Source: Tamlana sp. 2_MG-2023 (GTDB lineage: Bacteria; Bacteroidota; Bacteroidia; Flavobacteriales; Flavobacteriaceae). From it: DNA of 64,000 bases. The notes under the pieces are model-generated. The model had not been told where the DNA came from. It saw only the letters and a program-made list of their open reading frames with translations, and ran no database searches. The stretch covers positions 372,001 through 436,000 of the forward strand of contig NZ_JAUOSF010000004.1 of NCBI RefSeq assembly GCF_030548465.1, in the 5' to 3' direction. A program made the translations under genes and the position numbers. Shown here piece after piece: positions 18,775 to 27,245 of the stretch; positions within the stretch are counted from its first letter, which is position 1; every line of letters starts with the position of its first letter.

Positions 18775-20298
18775 ATGGCTATAATTGGTAATATTATAAA
18801 AGGCGTAATTAACATAAAAGGCGCCATTACTTTTGAAACAAACCCTGTTGAAGAACAACAAAAAGTTTTAAAGGAACTTCTCGAAAAAGCTAAAGATACC
18901 GCATTTGGTAAACACTATAATTTTCAAAATATTTTAGACAGTGAAAACCCAGCTGAAGCTTTTACCCAAAGCATTCCGTATCATGATTATGACAAGATGA
19001 GTGGCGAATGGTGGCATAAACTGTTAGACGGAGAAACAGATATCACTTGGCCAGGAAAACCAGATTATTTTGCTCTAAGCTCTGGAACCACTGGAAAAAC
19101 AAGCAAGCGCATTCCAGTAACTAACGCCATGGTAGAAGCCATTCAACAAGCAGGCATAAAACAAGTTTTCGCATTGAGCAACTTTGATTTACCTGCCGAT
19201 TTTTTTGAAAAGGAAATCATGATGCTAGGAAGCTCTACCGATTTAAACCAAAATAAAGACCATTTAGAAGGTGAAATTAGCGGTATTAGCGCGAGTCAGA
19301 TTCCAGATTGGTTTAGAGGTTACTACAAACCGGGAGAAAAAATTGCAAAAATTGACGATTGGGATGAGCGCGTTAAACACATTGCCGAAAAAGCTAAAAG
19401 TTGGGACATTGGCGCTTTAAGCGGAATCCCTTCTTGGTTAGAATTGATGCTTGCTGAAGTTATAAAATATCATGACGCTAAAACCATACACGACATTTGG
19501 CCAAACCTACAAGTGTACACTTCTGGAGGTGTAGCTTTCGGTCCGTATGAAAAGAGTTTTAATGCGTTACTGGAAAAACCAATAACCATTATTGACACCT
19601 ATTTAGCTTCTGAAGGTTTTATAGCCTATCAAGAGCGCCCGGAAACGAAATCCATGAAACTTATTGTAGATAATGGCATCTATTTCGAATTTGTACCCTT
19701 CAATCCAGATTACATCAATCAAGATGGTTCAATTAAAGAAAGTGCGCCTTGTTTAACTTTGGCAGATGTTAAGTTGGATCAAGACTACGTTCTTATCATG
19801 TCTACCGTAAGTGGTGCTTGGCGCTATTTAATTGGCGACACCATTGCTTTTACTGATCTCGAACGTGCCGAAATCAAAATTACAGGACGCACAAAGTTTT
19901 TCTTAAACACTGTAGGATCGCAGCTTTCTGTAAATAAAATGGATGATGCCGTTCAATATTTAGAAGAAAAACTAGATGTAAAAATTCCAGAATACACCCT
20001 GGCAGCAAAACGATTTGACGACGAGTTTTACCACAGTTGGTACTTAGGATCTGATATCAAAAACGCGGATGCCAAGAAAATCGCAGACTTGCTAGACAAC
20101 TTTCTAGCTGATGCCAATAAAAACTACAAAGTAGCACGATCGAAAGCCTTAAAAGGCGTTAAAGTTACCGTAATCGATCCATCAATTTTTCATGAATGGA
20201 GTGGGGCAAATAAAAAGAAAGGTGGCCAAGTTAAAATGGAACGCGTTATGAACGAAGAGAAGTTTGAAGCATGGGAAACCTTTGTAAAGGAAAACTAA
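18775..20298 (+). CDS. GH3-family acyl-acid amido synthetase-like protein
   Basis: 507 residues with the adenylate-forming motif LSSGTTGKTSKRIPVT (about 101-116), then YTSGGVAFGPYE, TYLASEGFIAYQ and GRTKFFLNTVGSQLS, as in plant GH3/JAR1 proteins, which activate carboxylic acids with ATP and conjugate them to amino acids. Bacterial members are common in Bacteroidota but their substrates are unknown. It follows an aldehyde dehydrogenase, which could supply a carboxylate; this is an inference. Its stop codon overlaps that of the convergent gene by four bases. Confidence 0.85.
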   Translation: MAIIGNIIKGVINIKGAITFETNPVEEQQKVLKELLEKAKDTAFGKHYNFQNILDSENPAEAFTQSIPYHDYDKMSGEWWHKLLDGETDITWPGKPDYFALSSGTTGKTSKRIPVTNAMVEAIQQAGIKQVFALSNFDLPADFFEKEIMMLGSSTDLNQNKDHLEGEISGISASQIPDWFRGYYKPGEKIAKIDDWDERVKHIAEKAKSWDIGALSGIPSWLELMLAEVIKYHDAKTIHDIWPNLQVYTSGGVAFGPYEKSFNALLEKPITIIDTYLASEGFIAYQERPETKSMKLIVDNGIYFEFVPFNPDYINQDGSIKESAPCLTLADVKLDQDYVLIMSTVSGAWRYLIGDTIAFTDLERAEIKITGRTKFFLNTVGSQLSVNKMDDAVQYLEEKLDVKIPEYTLAAKRFDDEFYHSWYLGSDIKNADAKKIADLLDNFLADANKNYKVARSKALKGVKVTVIDPSIFHEWSGANKKKGGQVKMERVMNEEKFEAWETFVKEN

Positions 20299-20990
20299 CT
20301 GGCCTTATCCTCAGTTTCCTTTTCGTTTGCTTTTTCAACCATTTCCATGATTTCTTCTGGAGAGAGGTAATACTTTTTAATTCTTAACTTATAAGTATTT
20401 TCAATATCGGCATGGTTTAATATAAAGTTTTTAGTCGCTAAAATATATTCAGCCATGCCGTGAGAAACTGCAAAAGTATCTGCTGCTCTTTCAGCCTCTA
20501 TAATATGACTATCAGACAATAGATAATTCACACCAAACCACATAAGTTCTGAATTACTCATTCGCTGATAATCCATAACATGACCTAGCTCATGACCTAT
20601 CCAGCCAACCATAACATCTTCAGGAACATCCTCAGTTTTAAAAATTCGATCGGCAATTTTTATTTTTTCACTAATGCGTATTACATAAGAACGATTTTTT
20701 CTGCTCTTAAAAAAGCTACCAAATAATGGCTGTGCCTGCATGGTTGATTTTTTAATATTTGACTTGAATCGAAATTCTATAGATACATCACTAAGCTCTG
20801 GATAATAGGACAAGGCCTTACTAACCTCTTTAGCGATACTGTTTGGAATAACGTGTTTAATATTTTGTGACATAGATTGGTTTGGAAGTAAACATATAAA
20901 AATGATTGAGAATTTTAAAATTATACTCTGAAAACTCCTCGGTAAACCGACAAATAGCGCTTTCGAAAAAAACTTAAAAGTGTTCAACAT
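20295..20990 (-). CDS. Putative exported zincin-like metalloprotease, unassigned
   Basis: 231 residues. A hydrophobic stretch ending at NQSMSQ (about 23-42) looks like a signal peptide; the true start may be internal. The core has GWIGHELGHVMDYQRM, an HExxH-like HELGH zinc motif, and a downstream AERAADTFAVSHGM that could supply the third ligand (Glu), as in gluzincin/M48-like peptidases. I cannot assign a family. It converges on the GH3 gene with a four-base overlap of stop codons and no room for a terminator. Confidence 0.7.
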   Translation of the reverse strand: MLNTFKFFSKALFVGLPRSFQSIILKFSIIFICLLPNQSMSQNIKHVIPNSIAKEVSKALSYYPELSDVSIEFRFKSNIKKSTMQAQPLFGSFFKSRKNRSYVIRISEKIKIADRIFKTEDVPEDVMVGWIGHELGHVMDYQRMSNSELMWFGVNYLLSDSHIIEAERAADTFAVSHGMAEYILATKNFILNHADIENTYKLRIKKYYLSPEEIMEMVEKANEKETEDKAS

Positions 20991-21049
20991 TTTTACAATT
21001 TACATTTTAAAAGAAATAGATGCAATAAAGCTAATCATAATAAATACAA

Positions 21050-21367
21050 TTAAACCATATGCACACGACATTCTTGAGCACATTTTACACAAGATTCTGC
21101 GCAAACTTGGCAATGTTCATCTTCATGTTGCTGACATTGTTCTGCACACCATTCACAAATTTCTGCACATAATCTGCAATACTTTTTAGCGAAAACACTG
21201 TCTGCTATCATAAATTTTATACAAACCAAACAGGCTTCTATACAGAGCATACAACAGGTTGGGCAATCATTATTACTGTCTTTACCCATCATTTCAGAAA
21301 GGCATTTTTGACAATCTATTAAGCATTTTTGACATGCTTCAATACAACTTTCATAGCTACGTACCAT
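21050..21367 (-). CDS. Csp1-like four-helix-bundle copper-storage protein (DUF326)
   Basis: 105 residues with 21 cysteines, arranged as repeated CxxxC and CxxC pairs down four helices (ESCIEACQKC, CMLCIEACLVC, CRLCAEICEWCAEQC, CQVCAESCVKCAQEC). This is the Csp/DUF326 pattern, in which a Cys-lined core stores many Cu(I) ions. There is no signal peptide, so a cytosolic Csp3-like form is likely. It stands alone, with no copper ATPase, CopZ or MerR regulator nearby. Confidence 0.88.
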   Translation of the reverse strand: MVRSYESCIEACQKCLIDCQKCLSEMMGKDSNNDCPTCCMLCIEACLVCIKFMIADSVFAKKYCRLCAEICEWCAEQCQQHEDEHCQVCAESCVKCAQECRVHMV

Positions 21368-21632
21368 AATTTTTAAGTTTTAATTCATACTCAATATTTT
21401 CGTTCTATTTTTTATTCAAACGTATCTAAATATAAGCACCAAACTTAACTTACTTTAACTCTAAAACTAAATTAGTTAACCCTTACAGTATTAATTTACA
21501 ACACATTAAGACTACAACAAATGAGTCAACATTCTTTTTATAAGCGTTAATCCTAAGGGAGACTATTTTATACCTTGTACTCACATCAAAGCGATGTCTT
21601 AGAAACCTATTAACAGTGTAAAACATAAAAAA

Positions 21633-21776
21633 ATGGGAGATATTAAAGATAAAAAGAAATTTAAATCAAAAATTGAACAAAAACACCCAACAAATCCTAA
21701 TGGCAATACAGATGTTAAAAACAACACTTTTGACATTGATAAGAAAACCATAAAGGATCAGCAAAACAAAAAATAA
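21633..21776 (+). CDS. Small hydrophilic Lys/Asn-rich protein, hypothetical
   Basis: 47 residues starting MGDIKDKKKFKSK and ending QQNKK. It is highly charged (about one quarter Lys), with no hydrophobic segment, so it is probably disordered and cytosolic. An A-rich stretch precedes the ATG, as is common in this genome. I recognise no family. Support is the intact frame alone, between the Csp-like and peroxiredoxin genes, so confidence is moderate. Confidence 0.5.
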   Translation: MGDIKDKKKFKSKIEQKHPTNPNGNTDVKNNTFDIDKKTIKDQQNKK

Positions 21777-21827
21777 AATTAGTTTATTTCACTAATAACT
21801 CGAGACGATCTACTATAGTAAAACTTA

Positions 21828-21911
21828 CGTCAACATGACCTTGTTTCTGGTGCTCATCCTACTAAGTTATCATTAGAATGAAGTTCTAAAAACAAGCTCA
21901 ATATGACCCAA
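21828..21911 (+). repeat. Degenerate palindromic intergenic repeat, copy 1
   Basis: Two hairpin-like units joined by a linker: a TTGTTTCTGG part and an AGTTATC...ATGAAGTTCTAAAAACAAGCTCAATATGACC part. It aligns with copy 2 (22497-22618) through AGTTATC, ATGAARTTCT and an A-rich centre in the same orientation. An overlapping imperfect inverted repeat (21877-21943) leads up to the peroxiredoxin gene. Confidence 0.5.
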
Positions 21912-21969
21912 TTTCATGTTTTGTTTTAGAAAGTCTCTTCATTTATACAACATTTAAAGAAAAAGAAAA

Positions 21970-22479
21970 ATGATATTACCAAATACAGAAGTACCCGCAT
22001 TAAGTTTACCTTTAACCGATGGATCTACTTGGGATCTTAAATCTCAAAAAAGTGAAGCCTTTACTATTTTAGTATTCTACAGAGGCTTACATTGCCCTGT
22101 GTGTAAAAAACAATTACAAGAAATAGAGGAAATTCTCCCTAAGTTTAAGGATCGTGGCGTTGATATCATATCTATTAGCTGTGATACCGAAAAACGCGCA
22201 AATCTTTCAGCTGAAAAATGGGAGATTTCTAAATTACCTATAGCTTATAATTTGTCGATAGAAGAAGCTAGAAAATGGGGGTTATATGTTTCTGAAGCGA
22301 TTTCAGACAAAGAACCAGAGCAATTCTCTGAGCCTGGAATATTCATAATTCGCCCTGATTTTTCACTTTATGCGAGCTCTATTCAAACCATGCCGTTTGC
22401 AAGACCTCAAATGGAAGACATTTTAAAAGCCCTCGATTTTGTTACTGAAAATGACTACCCAGCACGTGGTAGCAAATAA
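21970..22479 (+). CDS. AhpC/TSA-family peroxiredoxin-like protein
   Basis: 169 residues, thioredoxin fold. FYRGLHCPVCKKQLQEIEE gives a CPVC motif at the peroxidatic position, with ISISCDTEKRA further on, and PGIFIIRPDFSLYASSIQTMPFARP typical of the family's C-terminal half. It probably reduces peroxides or acts as a thiol oxidoreductase in the cytoplasm, with electrons from the thioredoxin system. It is transcribed alone, and both flanks carry the same degenerate palindromic repeat. Confidence 0.85.
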   Translation: MILPNTEVPALSLPLTDGSTWDLKSQKSEAFTILVFYRGLHCPVCKKQLQEIEEILPKFKDRGVDIISISCDTEKRANLSAEKWEISKLPIAYNLSIEEARKWGLYVSEAISDKEPEQFSEPGIFIIRPDFSLYASSIQTMPFARPQMEDILKALDFVTENDYPARGSK

Positions 22480-22496
22480 CAACACCCCTTAAGAAG

Positions 22497-22618
22497 CTGT
22501 TTAAAAGTACATCATTTTTCGCTCCTGAACGTGTTTCGGGTTTTCACAACGACCAGTTATCCATGTGATGAAATTCTGAAATAAATTTATACTGATGAAT
22601 TTACTACTTTTTAAACAG
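22497..22618 (+). repeat. Degenerate palindromic intergenic repeat, copy 2, with 13-bp terminal inverted repeats
   Basis: CTGTTTAAAAGTA (22497-22509) and TACTTTTTAAACAG (22605-22618) form an inverted repeat with one bulged base, followed by nine T. Inside are the hairpin CCTGAA-CGTGT-TTCGGG and the unit AGTTATCCATGTGATGAAATTCTG shared with copy 1. As RNA the whole would fold into a branched stem ending in a T-run, so it could also terminate the peroxiredoxin transcript. Confidence 0.55.
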
Positions 22619-22667
22619 TTTTTTTTTAAACCTGAAACATACACTCAAAAAATTAAAGTTTTAAACC

Positions 22668-23120
22668 ATGAAAAATATGTCAATTTTAGCAAGAGATAAA
22701 AAACAACTCACCTATATATACAGTTCTAAATCACACCTTGGAAAACAAGTGCTTGGATACATTCAAGGCATTGATAAAAAAGTAGAAACCATAGACATCA
22801 ACAAAGAAAAACTTGGCGATACTATTTGGGTGGAGATTTCAGACCAATTAAATGTACCAATAAACAAGTTGTTTTCTATTGAAGGCGCCGATTATGGTAA
22901 CACAGAAGATTTTGACACCGAAGACTGGCTTAAAATTCTAAACAAAAACACAGAACTATTGCAAAAACCAATTGCCATCGTAGGCAAAGACGTAAAACAA
23001 ATAGTAAACCGTTCAGAAATACTTGAATTCTTTGGAGTAGATTCCGCAGGGCTTGAAAAAAAATCGAGTGGCGAATTACCAACAACATCATCTACAACAA
23101 GTGATGAAAAATTTATATAA
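22668..23120 (+). CDS. ArsC/Spx-like thioredoxin-fold protein without catalytic cysteine
   Basis: 150 residues. The N-terminal pattern (LTYIYSSKSHLGKQVLGYIQ, then a DINKEKLGDTIWVEISDQLNVPINKLF segment) follows the arsenate reductase/Spx family fold, and RP.AIVGK-like KPIAIVGKDVKQI matches its C-terminal part. The usual active-site CxxxxxR is replaced by SSKSHLGKQ, with no cysteine anywhere in the protein, so reductase activity is unlikely. A Ser/Thr-rich tail follows residue about 132. ATG at 22668 or 22677 is possible. A strong terminator follows. Confidence 0.7.
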   Translation: MKNMSILARDKKQLTYIYSSKSHLGKQVLGYIQGIDKKVETIDINKEKLGDTIWVEISDQLNVPINKLFSIEGADYGNTEDFDTEDWLKILNKNTELLQKPIAIVGKDVKQIVNRSEILEFFGVDSAGLEKKSSGELPTTSSTTSDEKFI

Positions 23121-23141
23121 TTAACGGTTTAAAACTTCAAA

Positions 23142-23183
23142 AAAGCGCCCTAAAGATGTAACATCTTTAGGGCGCTTTTTTTG
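23142..23183 (+). terminator. Strong Rho-independent terminator
   Basis: Perfect 13-bp stem GCGCCCTAAAGAT / ATCTTTAGGGCGC with a GTAAC-type loop, followed by T7, 25 bases after the ArsC-like gene. Confidence 0.9.
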
Positions 23184-23574
23184 TTTCATCATTAGAACAG
23201 CTGCACAGCAACTACTATTCTATCGAATTGAATTTATAAATTAACATAATATTAAACGTTTAAAAACGGCTTTTATTCGACAAAGCGCATAATTACGTAA
23301 GACAAAACCTACTGCATCTACTTCTTAAAAACTGGTTTTTTGGGTACAAAAGCGACATAATATTAAGACCCTAGTAAATTTAATCGGTGATTCCTTCCAA
23401 CATCATAATTTTTCCCTCTCAAAATTAAATCTTTCGCATAAATTATTTTCAAATAGTTATGCATGCATAGAATATATATTTTTGTTCCTGCTTTTTTAAT
23501 AGAACTCATATTAAATACTAAAGAACCTACTTGTTTGTTAAAAAATTAACACTGAAAAAACCAAATTATTAACT
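23184..23574 (+). promoter_or_regulatory. Intergenic region with putative promoter for the DUF547/TonB receptor operon
   Basis: 390 bases without a gene. TATTTTTG at 23477-23484 matches TAnnTTTG perfectly, about 90 bases before the DUF547 start; no clear TTG lies 17-23 bases upstream. Nothing else stands out. Confidence 0.4.
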
Positions 23575-24291
23575 ATGAACTTAAAACGAAAATTAACAAG
23601 CCTACTAATCATACTTTTCTGCTGCTTGGGACATTCACAATCCATTGATAATTCTGAGCTAAAGGATTTTCTAAAGAAACATGTGTCGAATGAAGGGTTT
23701 ATTAATTATGAAAAATTAGTAAGAAATAAGGAATCTCTAAGCGAGATTGTTCTAGGATTATCTAAGTTAACACCTAACACAACTTGGTCTAAACCAGAAA
23801 CTAAAGCTTATTGGATTAACGTGTATAATTTTAATATGCTCAAATTAGTATCGGACTACTACCCGTTTAAATCTATAAAATACATCCAAGCTCCTTTCAA
23901 CGTCGAATTCATTAATGTTAATGGGCAAAAAGTTTCTTTAGACGATGTTGAAAACATCATAATCGAAGAAATTGGAGACCCTAGAATGTATTTTGCATTA
24001 AATAACACTTCTATATCCGCTCCAATATTAAGTAGAGAGCCTTACGCTGCAGAAACAATAGACACCCAGTTAGAATTTGCAGTAAAGAACTTTATAAACG
24101 ATCCGAGTAAAAACTATTTTTCAAAAACTACCAATGAAGCGATACTTTCTCCATTATTTAAATGGCATGCTTCACATTTTGAAAACTTAAGTTCTTTTAT
24201 AAATAAATATTTAGAAGGTAAACAAATAACGAACCAAACAGAAATTACTTATTCTAGCTTTGATTGGACCTTAAGCAAAGAATCGTATTAA
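23575..24291 (+). CDS. DUF547-domain exported protein
   Basis: 238 residues with a signal peptide (about 1-21, ending GHSQS). The DUF547 core contains TKAYWINVYNFNMLKLVSDYYPFKSI (about 77-102), VENIIIEEIGDPRMYFALNN and a C-terminal DWTLSKES. The family resembles a cysteine-protease/transglutaminase fold, but its function is not established. It precedes the TonB receptor gene by 20 bases, so the two form one operon, and the protein may serve the same uptake process. Confidence 0.85.
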   Translation: MNLKRKLTSLLIILFCCLGHSQSIDNSELKDFLKKHVSNEGFINYEKLVRNKESLSEIVLGLSKLTPNTTWSKPETKAYWINVYNFNMLKLVSDYYPFKSIKYIQAPFNVEFINVNGQKVSLDDVENIIIEEIGDPRMYFALNNTSISAPILSREPYAAETIDTQLEFAVKNFINDPSKNYFSKTTNEAILSPLFKWHASHFENLSSFINKYLEGKQITNQTEITYSSFDWTLSKESY

Positions 24292-24311
24292 ACAACAACA
24301 ACTTAGTCACT

Positions 24312-27128
24312 ATGAAAATCAAAATTACCGCCTTACTAGTATTAGTAGGACTCTCAGCATTCTCTCAAAATTTTATAAAAGGAAAGATCATTGGAACTGA
24401 TGGAACTCCATTAATTGGAGTAGATGTATTTATTAACAATACACTAATGGCTTCATCAGACTTTACCGGTGAGTTTAGTACTGACTACACTGGGAGTTAT
24501 CCCGTTGAAGTTACTTTTAATTATATTGAATATAATGAATTATCAAAAACTTTATTTGAACCAGCAAACGGACGTAATTTACTTGTTCAAATGACGAAGG
24601 AAAAAATAACCGACTTAACACAAGTCGTAGTTGCCGCTTCTAGAACAACAGAAAAAAAGATTGAAACACCTGTTACTATTGAAACGTTTTCACAAAAAGA
24701 TGTTTTAAATGGAACTAGTCCTAACTTTTATGATGAATTAACTAATGTAAAAGAGGTTCAGTTTAATGGGACGAACTTAATTAGTAAGTCTATAAACACG
24801 CGTGGTTTCGGTCAAGCAACCAACACTAGATTTTTACAATTAGCAGATGGTGCTGAATTCACAATTCCGGTATTTAACGCCTCTATTGGAAACTCCCTAG
24901 GAGTTAATCAATTAGATGTTAAAAACATTGAAATCTTACCTGGAGCTTCCTCTGCACTTTATGGCGCCAATGCTTTTAATGGTATCATGTTTATTAATAG
25001 TAAAAGTCCGTTTGAAGACACCGGTATTTCTGTATACTACAACCATGGTTATACCGATCAAAATGCTGCAGGTGTGAATGCATTTAATGATTTAGGTATG
25101 AGATGGGCTTTAAAGATGAGCAACTCTACAGCATTAAAGATTAACCTGAGTTATTTTACAGGAACCGATTGGGAAGCGAATGACACTAACAGTAAAACTT
25201 CGGTGGATAGAGGCTTATCTCCGATTCAATATTTTGATGCCGTTAATATTTATGGTGACGAAATTGTAGGAAACAGTATGGCTGCTGGTGGACCAGTAAG
25301 TAGAACAGGTTATAACGATAGTGATTTAAATGAAGGAAAAGTTGAAAACTTCAATGGCGATATCTCATTTCATATCAAGCCTAATGAAGATTCTGAAATT
25401 AAACTACAACAAAAAATCTCTTACGGAACTACAAACTTTAGTGGTACGAACACGCGAGTAACATTAAAAAACTTCTTAATTTTACAATCGAACATTTCTT
25501 ATACGACTAAAAATTTAACGTTTAGAACTTACTTTACTATGGATGATGCTGGCGATTCTTACGACATGGTAAGAACAGCAATTAACATCAACAAGCAAGC
25601 TAAAAACAATGGACAATGGTATACTGATTATGACAATTCATTGAGCATGTTCAAGTCTGACAATCCGAGTTTAAACAATAACACTTTATTAGCAATGGCT
25701 CGTGAGTTTGCAGATTATAGTACAGTTGCTGGATATAACGGAAACTTACCTAACTCTGTAGGAGGTGTAGCTCATTTCAATCCAGGATCGAATGGATTTA
25801 ATCAAGCTTTTGATGCTGTAACGACTAGCACTGACTTAACAACAGGTTCTAGGATTCAAGATAATTCATACACGATACAAAGTGATATCAATTATAACTT
25901 TCAAGACATTGTAAAATTTGCAGAACTTCAATTGGGAGGTACTTTTAAAAGATATGTACTTAATTCTAGTGGTACTGTTTTTAACGATGCTAATGAAAAA
26001 ATCGATTATGATGTTTATGGTTTTTACGGGCAACTTCAAAAGAAATTAATTGATGACCGTTTAAAATTATCAGGATCTGTTCGATACGATAAGCTATCGG
26101 AGTTAGAAGGTAACTTTTCACCAAGATTATCTGTTAACTACGCCTTAGGAAAAAAGAAAACACGTAATATTAGAGCTTCTTTTCAAACTGGTTTTAGAAA
26201 CCCAACATCAAGTGATTTATACAATGGTGCGAATTACGGGTTTCTTAGTTTAGTAGGTTCTGCTCAAGACAACTTAGACAACTATAGTAATATTGTGACT
26301 TTTTCGACACCGTTATTAGGTCCAGATGCGCAAACCGTTAATCTAACTGGTAATTACATCTACGAAAACTCATTCTCTATAGGGTCTGTACAAAATTTTG
26401 TTAATAGCTTTAACCCTGCAAATAACCCTCAAGATGCTATAGATTTACTGCAAGTTAAAAAAGTAGAGACTGTAAAAGCTGAAAAAGTAGAATCTTTCGA
26501 GCTAGGTTATAGAGCTGATATCGCAAAATTCACTTTCGACATCAATGGTTACTATAATAAGTATACTGATTTTATTTACACAAAAAAGGTAATTACACCT
26601 TACTTTGTAAACCCTACAATAGCTCCGGAATACGGAGGAATAGGTGCGGCCATTTTAACGCAAAACTACTTAACACATCAAGTTTATACTAATGCAGAGG
26701 TACCTATCGAAACTGTTGGTTTTGGATTTGGAGTTGAAAGACGTTTCAAAAAGTTTTTTATAAACGGCGCGTACAATCACACCAAACTATTAGATTATAA
26801 TAAAGCTACAGATCCCGATTTCGTTCCTGAGTTTAACACTCCTGAACATGCCGCAAAATTTGCTATTGGAGCAAATGACTTGTTCAGAAATTTCGGATTT
26901 ACAACTAAGGTAAGATATAATTCTGAATATGAATGGATTTCTCCTTTTGCTAACGGTACCATTGCTGAAGGCACAGTTTTAGACGCTCAAATTAGCTACG
27001 GGATTCCTTCAATTAAATCAACCATAAAAGCTTCAGCTAACAACTTATTTGGAGAAGAGTATATACAAGTTATCGGTTCAGGAAGCATAGGACAAACCTA
27101 TTTCCTATCGTTAATCTTCAACCCATAA
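24312..27128 (+). CDS. TonB-dependent receptor with carboxypeptidase-regulatory N-terminal domain
   Basis: 938 residues from ATG at 24312; an in-frame TTG at 24264 lies inside the previous gene and is rejected because the signal peptide KIKITALLVLVGLSAFSQ starts at 24312. A CarboxypepD_reg-like domain (about 20-100) is followed by a plug domain (about 110-240; KKIETPVTIETFSQKDV, LPGASSALYGANAFNGIMF) and a 22-strand barrel ending YFLSLIFNP. It is shorter than SusC proteins and lacks a SusD neighbour, so the ligand is probably a small molecule such as a siderophore or cofactor rather than a glycan. Operon partner is the DUF547 gene. Confidence 0.9.
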   Translation: MKIKITALLVLVGLSAFSQNFIKGKIIGTDGTPLIGVDVFINNTLMASSDFTGEFSTDYTGSYPVEVTFNYIEYNELSKTLFEPANGRNLLVQMTKEKITDLTQVVVAASRTTEKKIETPVTIETFSQKDVLNGTSPNFYDELTNVKEVQFNGTNLISKSINTRGFGQATNTRFLQLADGAEFTIPVFNASIGNSLGVNQLDVKNIEILPGASSALYGANAFNGIMFINSKSPFEDTGISVYYNHGYTDQNAAGVNAFNDLGMRWALKMSNSTALKINLSYFTGTDWEANDTNSKTSVDRGLSPIQYFDAVNIYGDEIVGNSMAAGGPVSRTGYNDSDLNEGKVENFNGDISFHIKPNEDSEIKLQQKISYGTTNFSGTNTRVTLKNFLILQSNISYTTKNLTFRTYFTMDDAGDSYDMVRTAININKQAKNNGQWYTDYDNSLSMFKSDNPSLNNNTLLAMAREFADYSTVAGYNGNLPNSVGGVAHFNPGSNGFNQAFDAVTTSTDLTTGSRIQDNSYTIQSDINYNFQDIVKFAELQLGGTFKRYVLNSSGTVFNDANEKIDYDVYGFYGQLQKKLIDDRLKLSGSVRYDKLSELEGNFSPRLSVNYALGKKKTRNIRASFQTGFRNPTSSDLYNGANYGFLSLVGSAQDNLDNYSNIVTFSTPLLGPDAQTVNLTGNYIYENSFSIGSVQNFVNSFNPANNPQDAIDLLQVKKVETVKAEKVESFELGYRADIAKFTFDINGYYNKYTDFIYTKKVITPYFVNPTIAPEYGGIGAAILTQNYLTHQVYTNAEVPIETVGFGFGVERRFKKFFINGAYNHTKLLDYNKATDPDFVPEFNTPEHAAKFAIGANDLFRNFGFTTKVRYNSEYEWISPFANGTIAEGTVLDAQISYGIPSIKSTIKASANNLFGEEYIQVIGSGSIGQTYFLSLIFNP

Positions 27129-27170
27129 GCCGCTATTTACTTTTAAAATAACGACAAATCATAAAAAAGG

Positions 27171-27202
27171 TCATCTAAATTAATTTAGATGACCTTTTTT
27201 TA
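27171..27202. terminator. Bidirectional terminator between TonB receptor and AraC gene
   Basis: Perfect inverted repeat AAAGGTCATCTAAATT / AATTTAGATGACCTTT with A-run on the left and T7 on the right, placed between convergent genes. Confidence 0.85.
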
Positions 27203-27245
27203 TATCACTATAACTTTAAATATAATCCTAAAACACTTATAAACC

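Noticed and set aside
20980-21189. Plus-strand frame opposite the Cys-rich gene
   Set aside because: The regular His pattern arises from reading the complement of the Cys codons of the Csp-like gene.
24264-24311. TTG start of the TonB receptor inside the DUF547 gene
   Set aside because: The signal peptide begins at the ATG at 24312; the extension would precede it with polar residues.
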